NCBI RefSeq assembly: GCF_002950945.1
Contig: NZ_CP012673.1
Location: 10,740,501-10,804,500 of the forward strand
Direction: 5' to 3'
Origin: Sorangium cellulosum
Lineage (GTDB): Bacteria > Myxococcota_A > Polyangia > Polyangiales > Polyangiaceae
DNA length: 64,000 nt
A program made the translations under genes and the position numbers. Numbering within the stretch: position 1 is the first letter of the stretch; every line of letters begins with the position of its first letter. Positions 17,620 through 25,973 of this stretch are shown piece by piece. The notes below the pieces were generated by a model. It saw only the letters and a list, made by a program, of their open reading frames with translations, was not told the DNA's origin and ran no database searches.

Positions 17620-19887
17620 TTGCTGCCGCCCCGCCCTCCTCCCCGCCCGCTCGACGCGCACGGCCTCCCCGCCGCCTCCCGCCTCGAGCGCCGCGCGGCG
17701 CTCGCCGTCGCCGCCGTCGCCACGGCGTGGTTCACGCTCGCGGCGGCGTGGGAGATGTTCGGCCCCCTCCTCGCCGGCCATTACGCGTCGTCGGCGAGCG
17801 TCGGGATCATCGCGGAGAACATGCTCCGCTGGAAGATCCTCGGCCCCGTCTGGGAGTACACCGCCGCCCGGCCGACGCCGGACATGTACTACTGCCACCA
17901 CCCGTGGGGGATCTTCTGGACGACCGCCGCGTTCCTGGAGATCTTCGGCCGGCACGACGTCATCTGCCGCCTGCCCGCCGTCCTGCTGAGCGCCGCGACG
18001 CCGCCCCTGCTCTACGCGATCGGCCGGAGCGTCTACCGCCCCGCGGCGGGCGCTGCGGCCGCGGCGGCGTTCGTCGTCCTGCCGATCACGCTCTCGTTCG
18101 CGAACTTCAACGCGCTCGAGGTCCCGGTCATGGCGTGGACGCTGCTCGGCCTCTGGGGCTACGTCCGGCTCACGCAGACCTCCCGGCGCCGCTACCTCGC
18201 GGCGAGCGTGCTCGGGCTCGCGCTCGGGATGAACGCCGACTGGCCGGCGTTCGTGCTCACCGGGGGGCTGCTCGCGTTCGTGGCGCTCAGGGCCTGGGTC
18301 CTCCCGCGGCGCGCCTTCGGCCCCGGCCCGACCGACGGGCGCACCGCCGCGCTGTGGTGGGCGCTCACGGCCCTCGCGGCCGCGCTGACCGTCGCGCTCT
18401 ACGCCTTCCTCTTCCACCGGAGCGGCAAGCTCGACGATCTGCTCGCGAGCTACCGGTTCCGCTCCTCGGGCAACGTGGAGCCGCTCCGCCAGGTGCTCGC
18501 GAGCCGGCGTTACTGGATCGAGCTCTCGTTCACGCCGATCGCCGTCGCCGCCGGCAAGCTCGCCGCGATCGTCTGCGCCGCGCGGCTCGCCCTGCTCCGG
18601 CGCGAGCACGACGTGCTGCCGCTGATCTACCTCGCGACCGCGACCGTGCAGTACGTCGTCTTCCGCCAGGGCGCGGACATCCACATCTTCTGGCCGCACT
18701 ACTTCGGCGCGTACTTCGCCCTCGCCGCCGCCGCCCTCGTCGAGAGCGGCGCGGCGCTGCTCGAGCGCGCCGCCGCCCGGCGCGGCCTGCTCGCCGGCCC
18801 CCTGCCCGCCGCGTGGCCGGCGCTCGCGGCGCTCGGGCTCTGGCTCGTCCCGCTCGCCGCGATCCTCCGCGACGGGATCCCGGCCCTGCGCTACGCGCGC
18901 GAGACGGGCGGGCGCTTCAACGAGCGCGGGCACCTCATCCACTCGGATGGCGCCAAGACGGCCTTCCTGCGCTGGCTCGCGCCGAGGCTCGCCGCGGGCG
19001 CGCGCGTCGAGATGCACGAGGGGATGAAGGCCACCTGGGCGCAGGTCTGGGCGCTCGGCGGCCGCGTGGTGGCGCCGGTCCGGCCCGCGCCGCGGGGCGA
19101 GCCGCCGCGCGGCGCCTACCTCGCCGACACGCGTTTCATGCCCGACAGGGAGCAGGCGAGCCTCGCGCGGCGCTTCGACGTCACCGCGGTGGGCCCGTTC
19201 TGGGCGATCGGCGCGGGGCTCGGGGCGAAGCCGGCCGCGACGCCGGAGCGCGGCATCGAGGCGTTCTCGTTCCGCGAGCGCGAGCCGGGGCCGTTCGCCT
19301 GGTACTTCATCTCGGGCACCGAGCCCGAGCGCGAGATCGTGCCGGACCCGTTCCTCACGTGGGAGCTCCGCACACACTTCGGGCAGCCGGCGGAGCCGCC
19401 GGGCGCGGCGCCGGAGACGCTGAATCAGAAGCGGATCGCGCACAACATCGCGCTGGCCGCGGGCGACTCCGCGCGCGCGGCGGCGCTCCGGGCGGCGATC
19501 GACGCGGCGCTCACGCCGCTCGGGGTGCGGTTCGACGACGGCACGGAGCTCGTCGGGACGACGTTCCAGGACGGCGCGCGGCCGTTGCTCACGATCGTCG
19601 TGCGGGCGGGCGGGCCGCTCCCGGCCGACGTGGCGCTCGTGGTGCGCTCGCGGGTCGTCGAGCGCGCCCCGCTGTCCACGACGATGGCGGATCCGCTCGT
19701 CCGCGAGGTGGGCCTGCCGACGGCGATCGCGCCGCAGCGCTGGCGGGCGGGCTTCCTCTACGCCGATCCGGTGCCGATCCGGAAGCGGCCCGGGACGGAG
19801 GTGTTCTGGGCGTCGCTGAGCGGCCGCGCGCCGAAGCTCACGGGCCGCGGCGGCGCGCAGCAGGTCGAGGTGCTGCGGCTGCGCTGA
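17620..19887 (+). CDS. Integral-membrane glycosyltransferase, GT39/ArnT-like (PMT superfamily)
   Basis: About 755 residues. The start is uncertain: TTG 17620 is the first in-frame candidate that keeps the first membrane helix (AALAVAAVATAWFTLAAAW); the next ATG (17755) would cut it off. A periplasmic loop after helix 1 holds MYYCHHPWGIFWTTAAFLE, in the place where PMT enzymes carry their catalytic acidic residue. About ten hydrophobic helices follow up to residue ~430. The C-terminal 300 residues are soluble. Family members move a sugar from a polyprenyl-phosphate donor to lipid or protein acceptors outside the inner membrane. A second, shorter member lies at 31034-32788. No operon partner overlaps it. 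Confidence 0.82.
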   Translation: MLPPRPPPRPLDAHGLPAASRLERRAALAVAAVATAWFTLAAAWEMFGPLLAGHYASSASVGIIAENMLRWKILGPVWEYTAARPTPDMYYCHHPWGIFWTTAAFLEIFGRHDVICRLPAVLLSAATPPLLYAIGRSVYRPAAGAAAAAAFVVLPITLSFANFNALEVPVMAWTLLGLWGYVRLTQTSRRRYLAASVLGLALGMNADWPAFVLTGGLLAFVALRAWVLPRRAFGPGPTDGRTAALWWALTALAAALTVALYAFLFHRSGKLDDLLASYRFRSSGNVEPLRQVLASRRYWIELSFTPIAVAAGKLAAIVCAARLALLRREHDVLPLIYLATATVQYVVFRQGADIHIFWPHYFGAYFALAAAALVESGAALLERAAARRGLLAGPLPAAWPALAALGLWLVPLAAILRDGIPALRYARETGGRFNERGHLIHSDGAKTAFLRWLAPRLAAGARVEMHEGMKATWAQVWALGGRVVAPVRPAPRGEPPRGAYLADTRFMPDREQASLARRFDVTAVGPFWAIGAGLGAKPAATPERGIEAFSFREREPGPFAWYFISGTEPEREIVPDPFLTWELRTHFGQPAEPPGAAPETLNQKRIAHNIALAAGDSARAAALRAAIDAALTPLGVRFDDGTELVGTTFQDGARPLLTIVVRAGGPLPADVALVVRSRVVERAPLSTTMADPLVREVGLPTAIAPQRWRAGFLYADPVPIRKRPGTEVFWASLSGRAPKLTGRGGAQQVEVLRLR

Positions 19888-19947
19888 GCGGCGGACGCGG
19901 CTCTATCCTCGTGGACAAGGGCCCACATTCCGGTTTTAGCTTCGGGC

Positions 19948-20601
19948 ATGAGCTCTCGACGAACAGGTCTGCTTCTGCTCATCGCGCTCCTCGGGGGCTG
20001 CGCTTCGACGCCGCCGCCCCCCCCGGAGCCGGCGCAGTCCGGCTCGCCGGCGCCCGCGGGCGCGGCGTCCCCAGCGCCCGCGGGCGCGGCGTCTCCGGCG
20101 CCCGCGGGCACGCCCGCCGGGGCGGCGGCAGGGCCGACGCCCGCAGCCGGCGAGGCGCCCCCGCCGGGTGCGCAGGTCCCCCAGACGAAGCCGGCCGCGG
20201 CGGCCGCGACCGACGCCACCGGGAAGCCGGCCGCGGGCGGGAGCCACGGGAGCGTGCGGCCCAGCACGGGCACCGCGACCGGGACGCTGGGCGGGAACAT
20301 CTCGGAGGCGGACGTCCGCGACGTCGTGGAGAAACACGGCGAGCTGTTCGACGAGTGTTACAAGATCGGCATCAAGGGCTCGCCGAAGTTCATGGGGAAG
20401 GTGACCGTGAAGGCGACCATCGGGCCGTCCGGCAAGGTCAACAAGGCCGACGTCGTGAGGTCGACCGCGAAGAACGCGCAGGTCGACGCTTGCGTGGCGA
20501 GCGCCTTCGAGAAGATGCTCTTCCCCATCCCGAAGGGCGGGGTCACGACCGTCATCACCTTTCCCATCGAGTTCAGCGGCCTCGAGGTCGTCCAGCCCTG
20601 A
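19948..20601 (+). CDS. Lipoprotein with AgmX/PglI (TonB-like) C-terminal domain
   Basis: 217 residues. A short signal peptide ends in a lipobox, LLIALLGGC, so Cys is lipidated. Next comes a low-complexity Pro/Ala/Gly linker with repeated SPAPAGAA units (nucleotide repeat around 20040-20110), to about residue 110. The C-terminal ~100 residues have the AgmX/PglI pattern seen in myxobacterial gliding-associated proteins: the helix VRDVVEKHGELFDECYKIGI, the strand FMGKVTVKATIGPSGKV, then C(V)ASAFEKMLFPIPKGG and VTTVITFPIEF. The paired Cys residues in DECY and DACV may form a disulfide. The function of the domain is not established; it resembles TonB C-termini. It starts 60 bases after the glycosyltransferase gene, but a separate promoter is possible. 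Confidence 0.85.
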   Translation: MSSRRTGLLLLIALLGGCASTPPPPPEPAQSGSPAPAGAASPAPAGAASPAPAGTPAGAAAGPTPAAGEAPPPGAQVPQTKPAAAAATDATGKPAAGGSHGSVRPSTGTATGTLGGNISEADVRDVVEKHGELFDECYKIGIKGSPKFMGKVTVKATIGPSGKVNKADVVRSTAKNAQVDACVASAFEKMLFPIPKGGVTTVITFPIEFSGLEVVQP

Positions 20602-20853
20602 AGCGACCGCGGCGCGGCGCGGGGTTTCCCGGCAAGAGCGCCGGGACAGTGCGTGGCAATTTGCAACAGGTGGGGCGCTTCGACCGCAGGCGCACGCAGC
20701 GCGCGAGGCGCCGAGCAACCGGCGTCCTCCGGCTCGGCCGCCAGGGACGCTGCTGTGCCAGGGGCATGAAAGGTGCTTTCCCTGCGGGGTGCGACCCTGC
20801 GCCAACGCGCATTCGAGACCAACCCTCTCCAGCCACGACACGGGTGAAGAAGC

Positions 20854-21168
20854 ATGGATCGGATGGAAGTTCAGCGGGATGTTCGGAGCGCCATCGCGAT
20901 TGCCTATGAGCTCGCGCGCCACGAACACGTGCAGCACAAGGAGCATGTGGCCCAGGCGCTCAACGAGCTGAAGGACGAGCTCGGCCGCATCGAGGCGAAG
21001 CTCGGCGGCGAGCGCGCCCACGAGGCCACCCCGGACGCCTTGCCGCCCGTGCTCAAGCAGATCGAGGGGCTCGTCGAGGACGCGGGTCCGGTCGTCGGCG
21101 ATCAGATCAAGACGCTGATGCAGAGCGTCGAGCGCATCGCCAAGGACATCGGGTCGGTGAGCGCGTAG
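20854..21168 (+). CDS. Small helical protein (104 aa), unknown
   Basis: From ATG 20854 (GAAGAA shortly upstream) the protein is acidic, soluble and almost entirely helical, with heptad-like regions in VAQALNELKDELGRIEAKLG and IKTLMQSVERIAKDIG, consistent with a coiled coil. An in-frame ATG at 20863 is an equally possible start. I recognise no family. It stands alone between convergent and unrelated genes; codon use is like its neighbours, so it is probably real. Confidence 0.6.
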   Translation: MDRMEVQRDVRSAIAIAYELARHEHVQHKEHVAQALNELKDELGRIEAKLGGERAHEATPDALPPVLKQIEGLVEDAGPVVGDQIKTLMQSVERIAKDIGSVSA

Positions 21169-21376
21169 TAGCGACGGTATCGAGGAGGGCCCCGCGACCG
21201 TCGTCTCCGCCGGCGTAGACGCCCCCGTCGACGGCCGTCAGGGCGTGGCTCGCAGCGCGTCGGGGCCGGCCGCGCGCCCCGCCCGGCGCGGCCGGCTCGG
21301 CTTTCTGCCGAGCGAACTCTTGCCGGAGCTGCCGAAGCCCGTCGGCGCGTGTTGACTCGGGGCGCGAAGCGCGCGC

Positions 21377-22408
21377 TCAGTTCACGTCGACGTAGAAGTC
21401 GAGGCTCTGCAGGTTCGTGATCGGGCCCTCCCAGATCTCGAACCCGACGGCGACCGCGTTCACCTGGTCGCCGGGCACGCTGAGGCCGCGCGTCTCCGCG
21501 TCGCGCACGAAGTCCATCACGTCGAACTCGATCTCGGAGCTGTCGTTCCCCTCGGCGCGCACCCAGTTCACGATCGGCAGGCCGTTCACCGTGCCGTTCC
21601 AGATGTTCCACGTGCCGGGGACGTTCGTGACCGTCACGCCCTGGTGTGCGGGGTTCGGCTGCCCGGCGGGCTGATAGCTCGGCGGATCGCGCAGCCACAC
21701 CATGAGATAGCCGCGGAGCTGCCTGCCGTTGCCCATCCAGATGTCGTACGCGGCGTTGTACTCGCCGGCGTCGTTGCCATTTTTGGCCCAGCGCCAGCCG
21801 GTGCGCAGGCTCGTGATGGAGGTAACCGGCGCCGGCAAGCCGCACTCCGGCACCTCCATCACCGAGTAGCGGCCGCAGAATACGGTCGGGTACGAAGCGG
21901 GCTGCCCCATCGAGCCGGCCGTGCCGCTCATGCTCTGCACCGTGAACGACGTGCCTTCCCACGAGATGGAGTGGCTGTCGAAGCCGGGGCCCCAGCCGTT
22001 GGTGATGAGCACATACGGCGTATCGTTGCGCGAGACGAGGGCCGTTTCGTACCGCTCGCTCGAGCTGCCGGAGCCCTCCATGATGCCGCTGCCGAGCCCG
22101 GAGCCCGGGTTCGGGGTGCCGCCCGTGCCGCCGCTGCCTCCGGTACCTCCCTCTCCGCCGCCGCCCGTCCCTGCCGTGGTGCTGCCGCTGCCGCTCGCAC
22201 TGCCGGTGCCGCCGCTGGCTGCACTGGTGCCGCCCGTGATCGAGCCGCCGCTCCCGCTCGCGCCGCCGCCCCCCGAGCCGCTCGCGCTCGGCAGCCCGCC
22301 GGATCCCGCCGCGCCGCCGGTGTTTCCGTCGTCAGGAGATTCAGAGCAACCGGCGGCGAGGGTCGCCGCGAGCGTGAGCAGTGTGAAAGCCAAGGAACGT
22401 GTGCGCAT
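21377..22408 (-). CDS. Secreted GH12-like (cellulase/xyloglucanase-fold) lipoprotein
   Basis: 343 residues from ATG 22408. The signal peptide MRTRSLAFTLLTLAATLAAGC ends in a lipobox. A Gly/Ser-rich linker covers about residues 28-105. The C-terminal ~230 residues resemble glycoside hydrolase family 12: strand blocks with a YNAAYDIWM motif, GYLMVWLRDPP, and a final VGFEIWEGPI-SLDFYVDV block. In GH12 enzymes the nucleophile lies in YE(L/I)MIWL; here the Glu position appears to be Tyr, while the acid/base Glu in the GFEIWEG block is kept. The protein may therefore bind glucan without cleaving it, or my alignment may be shifted by one. Sorangium species degrade cellulose, which fits the setting. 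Confidence 0.65.
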   Translation of the reverse strand: MRTRSLAFTLLTLAATLAAGCSESPDDGNTGGAAGSGGLPSASGSGGGGASGSGGSITGGTSAASGGTGSASGSGSTTAGTGGGGEGGTGGSGGTGGTPNPGSGLGSGIMEGSGSSSERYETALVSRNDTPYVLITNGWGPGFDSHSISWEGTSFTVQSMSGTAGSMGQPASYPTVFCGRYSVMEVPECGLPAPVTSITSLRTGWRWAKNGNDAGEYNAAYDIWMGNGRQLRGYLMVWLRDPPSYQPAGQPNPAHQGVTVTNVPGTWNIWNGTVNGLPIVNWVRAEGNDSSEIEFDVMDFVRDAETRGLSVPGDQVNAVAVGFEIWEGPITNLQSLDFYVDVN

Positions 22409-22554
22409 GGGGCGGAACATACCACATGGGCACCGGCACACGGCGGCGCGCGGTGCCGCCGTGCGCAAAAAGCAGCGCGCGAATCGAATAATTGCAGTAA
22501 CAGCGATGACCGAGCGCGACGGAGAGGGCGCGCCCTGCGCGGCCGGGCGCGCCG

Positions 22555-23118
22555 CTACGGAGCGGGCGCCTTCGGGCAGCAGGTGAATTTCGCCTCGATG
22601 GCGTATCCCCCGCACTCGACGACGCTCCAGGCGTCGAACAGGCCCAGCTCGAGCCCCGCGGCGACGCAGATCGCATAGGCCTCGTCCTTCAGCGCGCCCG
22701 GGTCCTCGCAGGTCACGCCGTCGCCCACCACGCCGCTCTTGCAGCTCGGATCGGGCCCCGGCTCGACGGGCGGCGGATCGACGGGCGGCGGCTCGGACGA
22801 CGCGCAGCAGGTGAATTTCGCCTCGCGTGTCCGCCAGTCGCACCCGTCCTCGCCGTAAGCGTCGTACTGGAAATCGGACAGCGACAGCCCGGCCTCCACA
22901 CACAGCGCGTTGGCCGTGTCCTTCAATACGCCAGGATCCTCGCAGGTCACGCCGTCGCCCACCACACCGGTCTTGCAGGCATCCGGCTCGACGGTGACGC
23001 CCTGCTCGGCGTCGTTGGTCACGAGAGGGTCATCGATATCGACCTCTGTCGAGCAACCCGCGAGCAGCGTGGAGCCGGCGATCGAGAGGAGAGAGATGTA
23101 CCGATATGCGAATTGCAT
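22555..23118 (-). CDS. Lipoprotein with two six-cysteine domains
   Basis: 187 residues; ATG 23118 is fixed by AAAGGAG eight bases upstream. The lipobox is LLAGC (Cys22). Two copies of a ~57-residue domain follow, at Cys48-Cys105 and Cys126-Cys181, joined by a Pro-rich linker. Each has six Cys in the pattern C-x10-C-x13-C-x(17-19)-C-x10-CC with GVVGDGVTCEDPG at the start and EAKFTCC at the end, so three disulfides per domain are likely. I know no named family with this signature. The same domain forms the C-terminus of the putative anti-sigma factor in the next gene, with near-identical DNA over the last 200 bases. That shared domain and gene order suggest joint sensing or competition at the envelope. 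Confidence 0.8.
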   Translation of the reverse strand: MQFAYRYISLLSIAGSTLLAGCSTEVDIDDPLVTNDAEQGVTVEPDACKTGVVGDGVTCEDPGVLKDTANALCVEAGLSLSDFQYDAYGEDGCDWRTREAKFTCCASSEPPPVDPPPVEPGPDPSCKSGVVGDGVTCEDPGALKDEAYAICVAAGLELGLFDAWSVVECGGYAIEAKFTCCPKAPAP

Positions 23119-23381
23119 GAGGACTCCTTTGCCCCGCCATGAGCCGCGGGGATGGCCTGGACGCGCTCCCCGTCTCTGGGCGCCGCGTCGTCGTTCGTCA
23201 TGATCCAACCGCGTGGGGGGCTCCGGTTTTCTGGTCGCGATTCGTTTTTTGCGTTCTGCGCCGCGCCCAGGAGCGGGTCAGTCCATCACGACCGCGGACG
23301 CCGGCGCGCGCTTTGCGTGGACCGCTCGCCGCGGGTCGACCGCCCGCTGCATGGAGACCGCATCGCGGCTCGCCACGCGCC
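23119..23381. other. Intergenic region between lipoprotein and anti-sigma genes
   Basis: 263 bases, both flanking genes on the minus strand. It should hold the promoter of the 22555 lipoprotein gene. I see no hairpin terminator after the anti-sigma gene and no promoter that I can place with confidence. Confidence 0.4.
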
Positions 23382-24659
23382 TTACGGAGCGGGCGCCTCC
23401 GGGCAGCAGGTGAACTTCGCCTCGAGCGCGTATCCGCCGCACGCGGCGGTGCTCCAGGCGTCGAACTGGCCCAGGTCGAGCCCCGCGGACTCGCAGAGCT
23501 GATAGGCCTCGTCCTTCAGCACGCCTGGATCCTCGCAGGTCACGCCGTCGCCCACCACACCGGTCTTGCAGCTCGGATCGATCGATGGGTCTGCGGGCGG
23601 CTCGGGTGACGGAGGAGGAGGCGGCGGCGGTCCGGAGGGCGGGCAGCAGGTGTACTTCGCCTCGACGATCCGCCACTCACATCCACCCTCGCCTTGCACG
23701 TACTGAAAATCGGCGAGGCTCTGCCCGGCCTCCACGCAGACCGCGTTGGCCTCCTCCTTCAGCATGCCCGGGTCGTGGCAGGTCACCTGGTCGCCGACCG
23801 CGCCGGAGAAGCACTCGGCGGGCTCGGGCTCGGCGCAGCGGTACTCGACGTGCGCGAACAGGCCTTCGCCGCAGGGGCTCCGGAGAGCCACCTCCGCGAC
23901 GTCGCGCTCCTGCGCCTCGCACGCGGCGCGCGCCTCCTCGATGAGCGACGCGGCGTCCGTGCAATCGGCGTCCAGCACCTCCGCCGGCGCGCGCTCGGCG
24001 CGCTCCTCGCCGCCCGCGCGTCCCCGGATGCCATCGGCGGGGGCCTCGCGTCCGGCCGCCGGGAAGAGCGGCAGCTCTCGGCGGCCGGACGGGCCGAGCT
24101 CGCCGGGGGCGCGAGGCGGCGCGGGCGCGGGCCTTCGCTCGGGCAGGTACACCTCGTCGCTCGCGCGGCGCGGGCTCGCCGGCGCCGCCCGCGCCGGGCC
24201 CGGGAGCTCCGCCGGCGTCCGGTCCTCGGGGCGCAGGCGCGTGTCGCGCGGACGAGCGCGGCGATCCGGCGCCGGCGCGGGCGCCACCGGCGCAGGCGGG
24301 GGCTGGGCGCTGGGGCGCACGGCCTCCGGCTCCGCTGGATCGAGGGGGGCCGGGGGCTCGCCCGCGATCGGCTCGGCAGGCGCGGTCAGCCGGCGCGCGG
24401 CCGCGCCCCACCGCTCCGCCGCGCGCCGGGCGCCGTCGTCGAGGCAGAGCGCGACCGCCGCGAACGCGACGAGGCCGGCCGCGATCGGCCGCCGCGCGCC
24501 CCCGACCACATCGCGCAGCGCGGGGCGCGCCGGCGCCGCCGCCTCGCGCAGGCGCGCGCGGAGGCGCGCCTCGTGGCGCGGCCGCGGGGGCACGCCGGCG
24601 AGCTGCTCGTCCAGCGCCCGGAGCTGCGAGACGAGGTCGTCGCGATCAGCCGTCGCCAT
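23382..24659 (-). CDS. Putative anti-sigma factor with a periplasmic six-cysteine sensor domain
   Basis: 425 residues; ATG 24659 lies inside the 3' end of the ECF sigma gene (14-base overlap), so the two are coupled. Residues 1-55 form a charged helical cytoplasmic region, the expected place for sigma binding, though no ZAS zinc motif is visible. One short membrane segment (GARRPIAAGLVAFAAVALCL) lies near 57-73. A long Pro/Ala/Arg-rich spacer runs to ~225. The C-terminus carries a degenerate four-Cys copy (Cys233-Cys275) and two full six-Cys copies (Cys283-Cys339 and Cys364-Cys419) of the domain found in the neighbouring lipoprotein. Anti-sigma function is inferred from position and topology, not from sequence family. 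Confidence 0.7.
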   Translation of the reverse strand: MATADRDDLVSQLRALDEQLAGVPPRPRHEARLRARLREAAAPARPALRDVVGGARRPIAAGLVAFAAVALCLDDGARRAAERWGAAARRLTAPAEPIAGEPPAPLDPAEPEAVRPSAQPPPAPVAPAPAPDRRARPRDTRLRPEDRTPAELPGPARAAPASPRRASDEVYLPERRPAPAPPRAPGELGPSGRRELPLFPAAGREAPADGIRGRAGGEERAERAPAEVLDADCTDAASLIEEARAACEAQERDVAEVALRSPCGEGLFAHVEYRCAEPEPAECFSGAVGDQVTCHDPGMLKEEANAVCVEAGQSLADFQYVQGEGGCEWRIVEAKYTCCPPSGPPPPPPPSPEPPADPSIDPSCKTGVVGDGVTCEDPGVLKDEAYQLCESAGLDLGQFDAWSTAACGGYALEAKFTCCPEAPAP

Positions 24660-25293
24660 GCTCCACCTTCCATCCGGCGCCCGCGAGCCGCTGCACGGCC
24701 CGCTGGATGAGCTTGCACACGTACCCCTTCGAGTGCCCGAGCACGCGCCCGATCTCCTCCTGCTCCTTGCCGTCGAGGTGATACATCGAGAACGCGATCC
24801 GCTCCTTCACCGGCAGCGCGTTCAGCGCGTCGAAGGCGCGGCGGAGGTCGTCGCGGGCGATGGCGAGCGCGTCCGGCGGCCGGGGCTCCGGCTGGCCCTC
24901 GCCGAGCAGCCAGCGGACCGGGGCGAGCGAGAGGAAACGCTCGCGCCGGAGGCGGTTGAAGCAGCGGTTCGTCGTGGCCCGGTACAGCCACCCCTCGAGA
25001 TCGTCGAGATCCGTCAGGGTGGGCAGCGCCTTGAACAGATCGAGAAAGACGTCCTGCGTGACGTCCTCGGCCCACGCCAGATCCCCCTTGCCGTAACGGA
25101 GCGCCAGCCGGTGCACGAGCCGGTGGTGCCGGCGGTACAGCGCCTCGACCGCCTCGGCCGACCGCAACGCCGGCGCGGCCTCGGCCGGCCCGCCGGCGGC
25201 CGCGGGGTGCGACGGCGCGTCCGACCGCTGCTCGCAGGAGAGCGGCCGGAGCACGTCGGCGACGTTCGACGGGGCGAGGTTGGAGGTGGGCAA
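24646..25293 (-). CDS. ECF-type RNA polymerase sigma-70 factor
   Basis: About 215 residues from a TTG at 25293; the start is uncertain because no strong ribosome binding site is seen, and a later GTG is possible. The first ~50 residues are variable. Region 2 follows with LYRRHHRLVHRLALRYG, AEDVTQDVFLDLFKALP and LEGWLYRATTNRCFNRLRRE. Region 4 has LPVKERIAFSMYHLDGKEQ-EEIGRVLGHSKGYVCKLIQRA. The gene overlaps the downstream putative anti-sigma gene, the standard ECF sigma/anti-sigma arrangement. It directs RNA polymerase to a stress or envelope regulon, which may include the nearby six-Cys lipoprotein. Confidence 0.9.
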   Translation of the reverse strand: MPTSNLAPSNVADVLRPLSCEQRSDAPSHPAAAGGPAEAAPALRSAEAVEALYRRHHRLVHRLALRYGKGDLAWAEDVTQDVFLDLFKALPTLTDLDDLEGWLYRATTNRCFNRLRRERFLSLAPVRWLLGEGQPEPRPPDALAIARDDLRRAFDALNALPVKERIAFSMYHLDGKEQEEIGRVLGHSKGYVCKLIQRAVQRLAGAGWKVEHGDG

Positions 25294-25973
25294 GGACGGT
25301 CCCTGGCTGACATCACACCCGAGCCGGCCGGCAGTTTCCTAGATGCCCATCGATCGTTGCCGTCCCCTCCGCGCCCCGGCGCCGGAACGCCAGGCGAGCG
25401 CGACGCGCGCCGTCCCACCCAGCCCTCCACCGCGCGCGGCTCGCCCAGCGCCGCGCGCGCGGCGCTGGGCCATGTCCCCATGGCGCACCATGGCGGCGCA
25501 GCGGCCACCGCGGGATCGCCTCCACCACCTTGTCGGCGCGCCCGACGGCCGGCTCGCCGCCCGCGTCAGGATCTTGCGGCCACTGCCCATCTCGCGCGCG
25601 ACCGGCCGCTGTCTCGAGTCGACGCGAGCTTCAAAATTACTCTGCATCTCGAGCGATGTCGCACCACAAGGCCAATCTCGTCCAAGGTACCTGTACAACT
25701 CTCTCCACATCGCGCGCGGCGTCCGGAACGGCCCGAGCGCAGGAATGCCGCGGGCGACGTGCCGACAAACACGAGATGTGATGGCGCGAGCGCACACCGC
25801 AGCTCGGGTCGGACAGAGACGCACACGCTCTGCGATCATCACGTCATACAAAGATCGCTCTTTTGGAATTGCGGAGCGACGCGCCAGTGCGGACAATGGA
25901 AGGATTCGAGTCGGTGCTGACGGCGGCTCGGGAGCGACGTCGTCATCGAATCGGAAACGCTGGGGAGAGAACC
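25294..25973. other. Divergent intergenic region of about 680 bases
   Basis: It lies between the minus-strand sigma gene and the plus-strand lipoprotein at 25974 and should hold both promoters. The part around 25620-25870 is clearly less GC-rich than the surroundings. The open frames crossing it on both strands have no ribosome binding site and no protein-like composition. No repeat was seen. Confidence 0.5.
25309..25339 (-). promoter_or_regulatory. Possible ECF-type promoter upstream of the sigma gene
   Basis: On the minus strand GGAAAC (25334-25339) is followed after 19 bases by GATGTC (25309-25314), resembling a GGAAC/GTC ECF promoter with a long spacer. It would place transcription just before the TTG start and allow autoregulation. 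The evidence is weak. Confidence 0.25.

Noticed and set aside
17023..19443. 806-codon minus-strand frame opposite the glycosyltransferase
   Set aside because: Low-complexity Arg/Glu/Ala-rich translation typical of antisense shadows; the plus-strand frame has clear membrane helices and family motifs.
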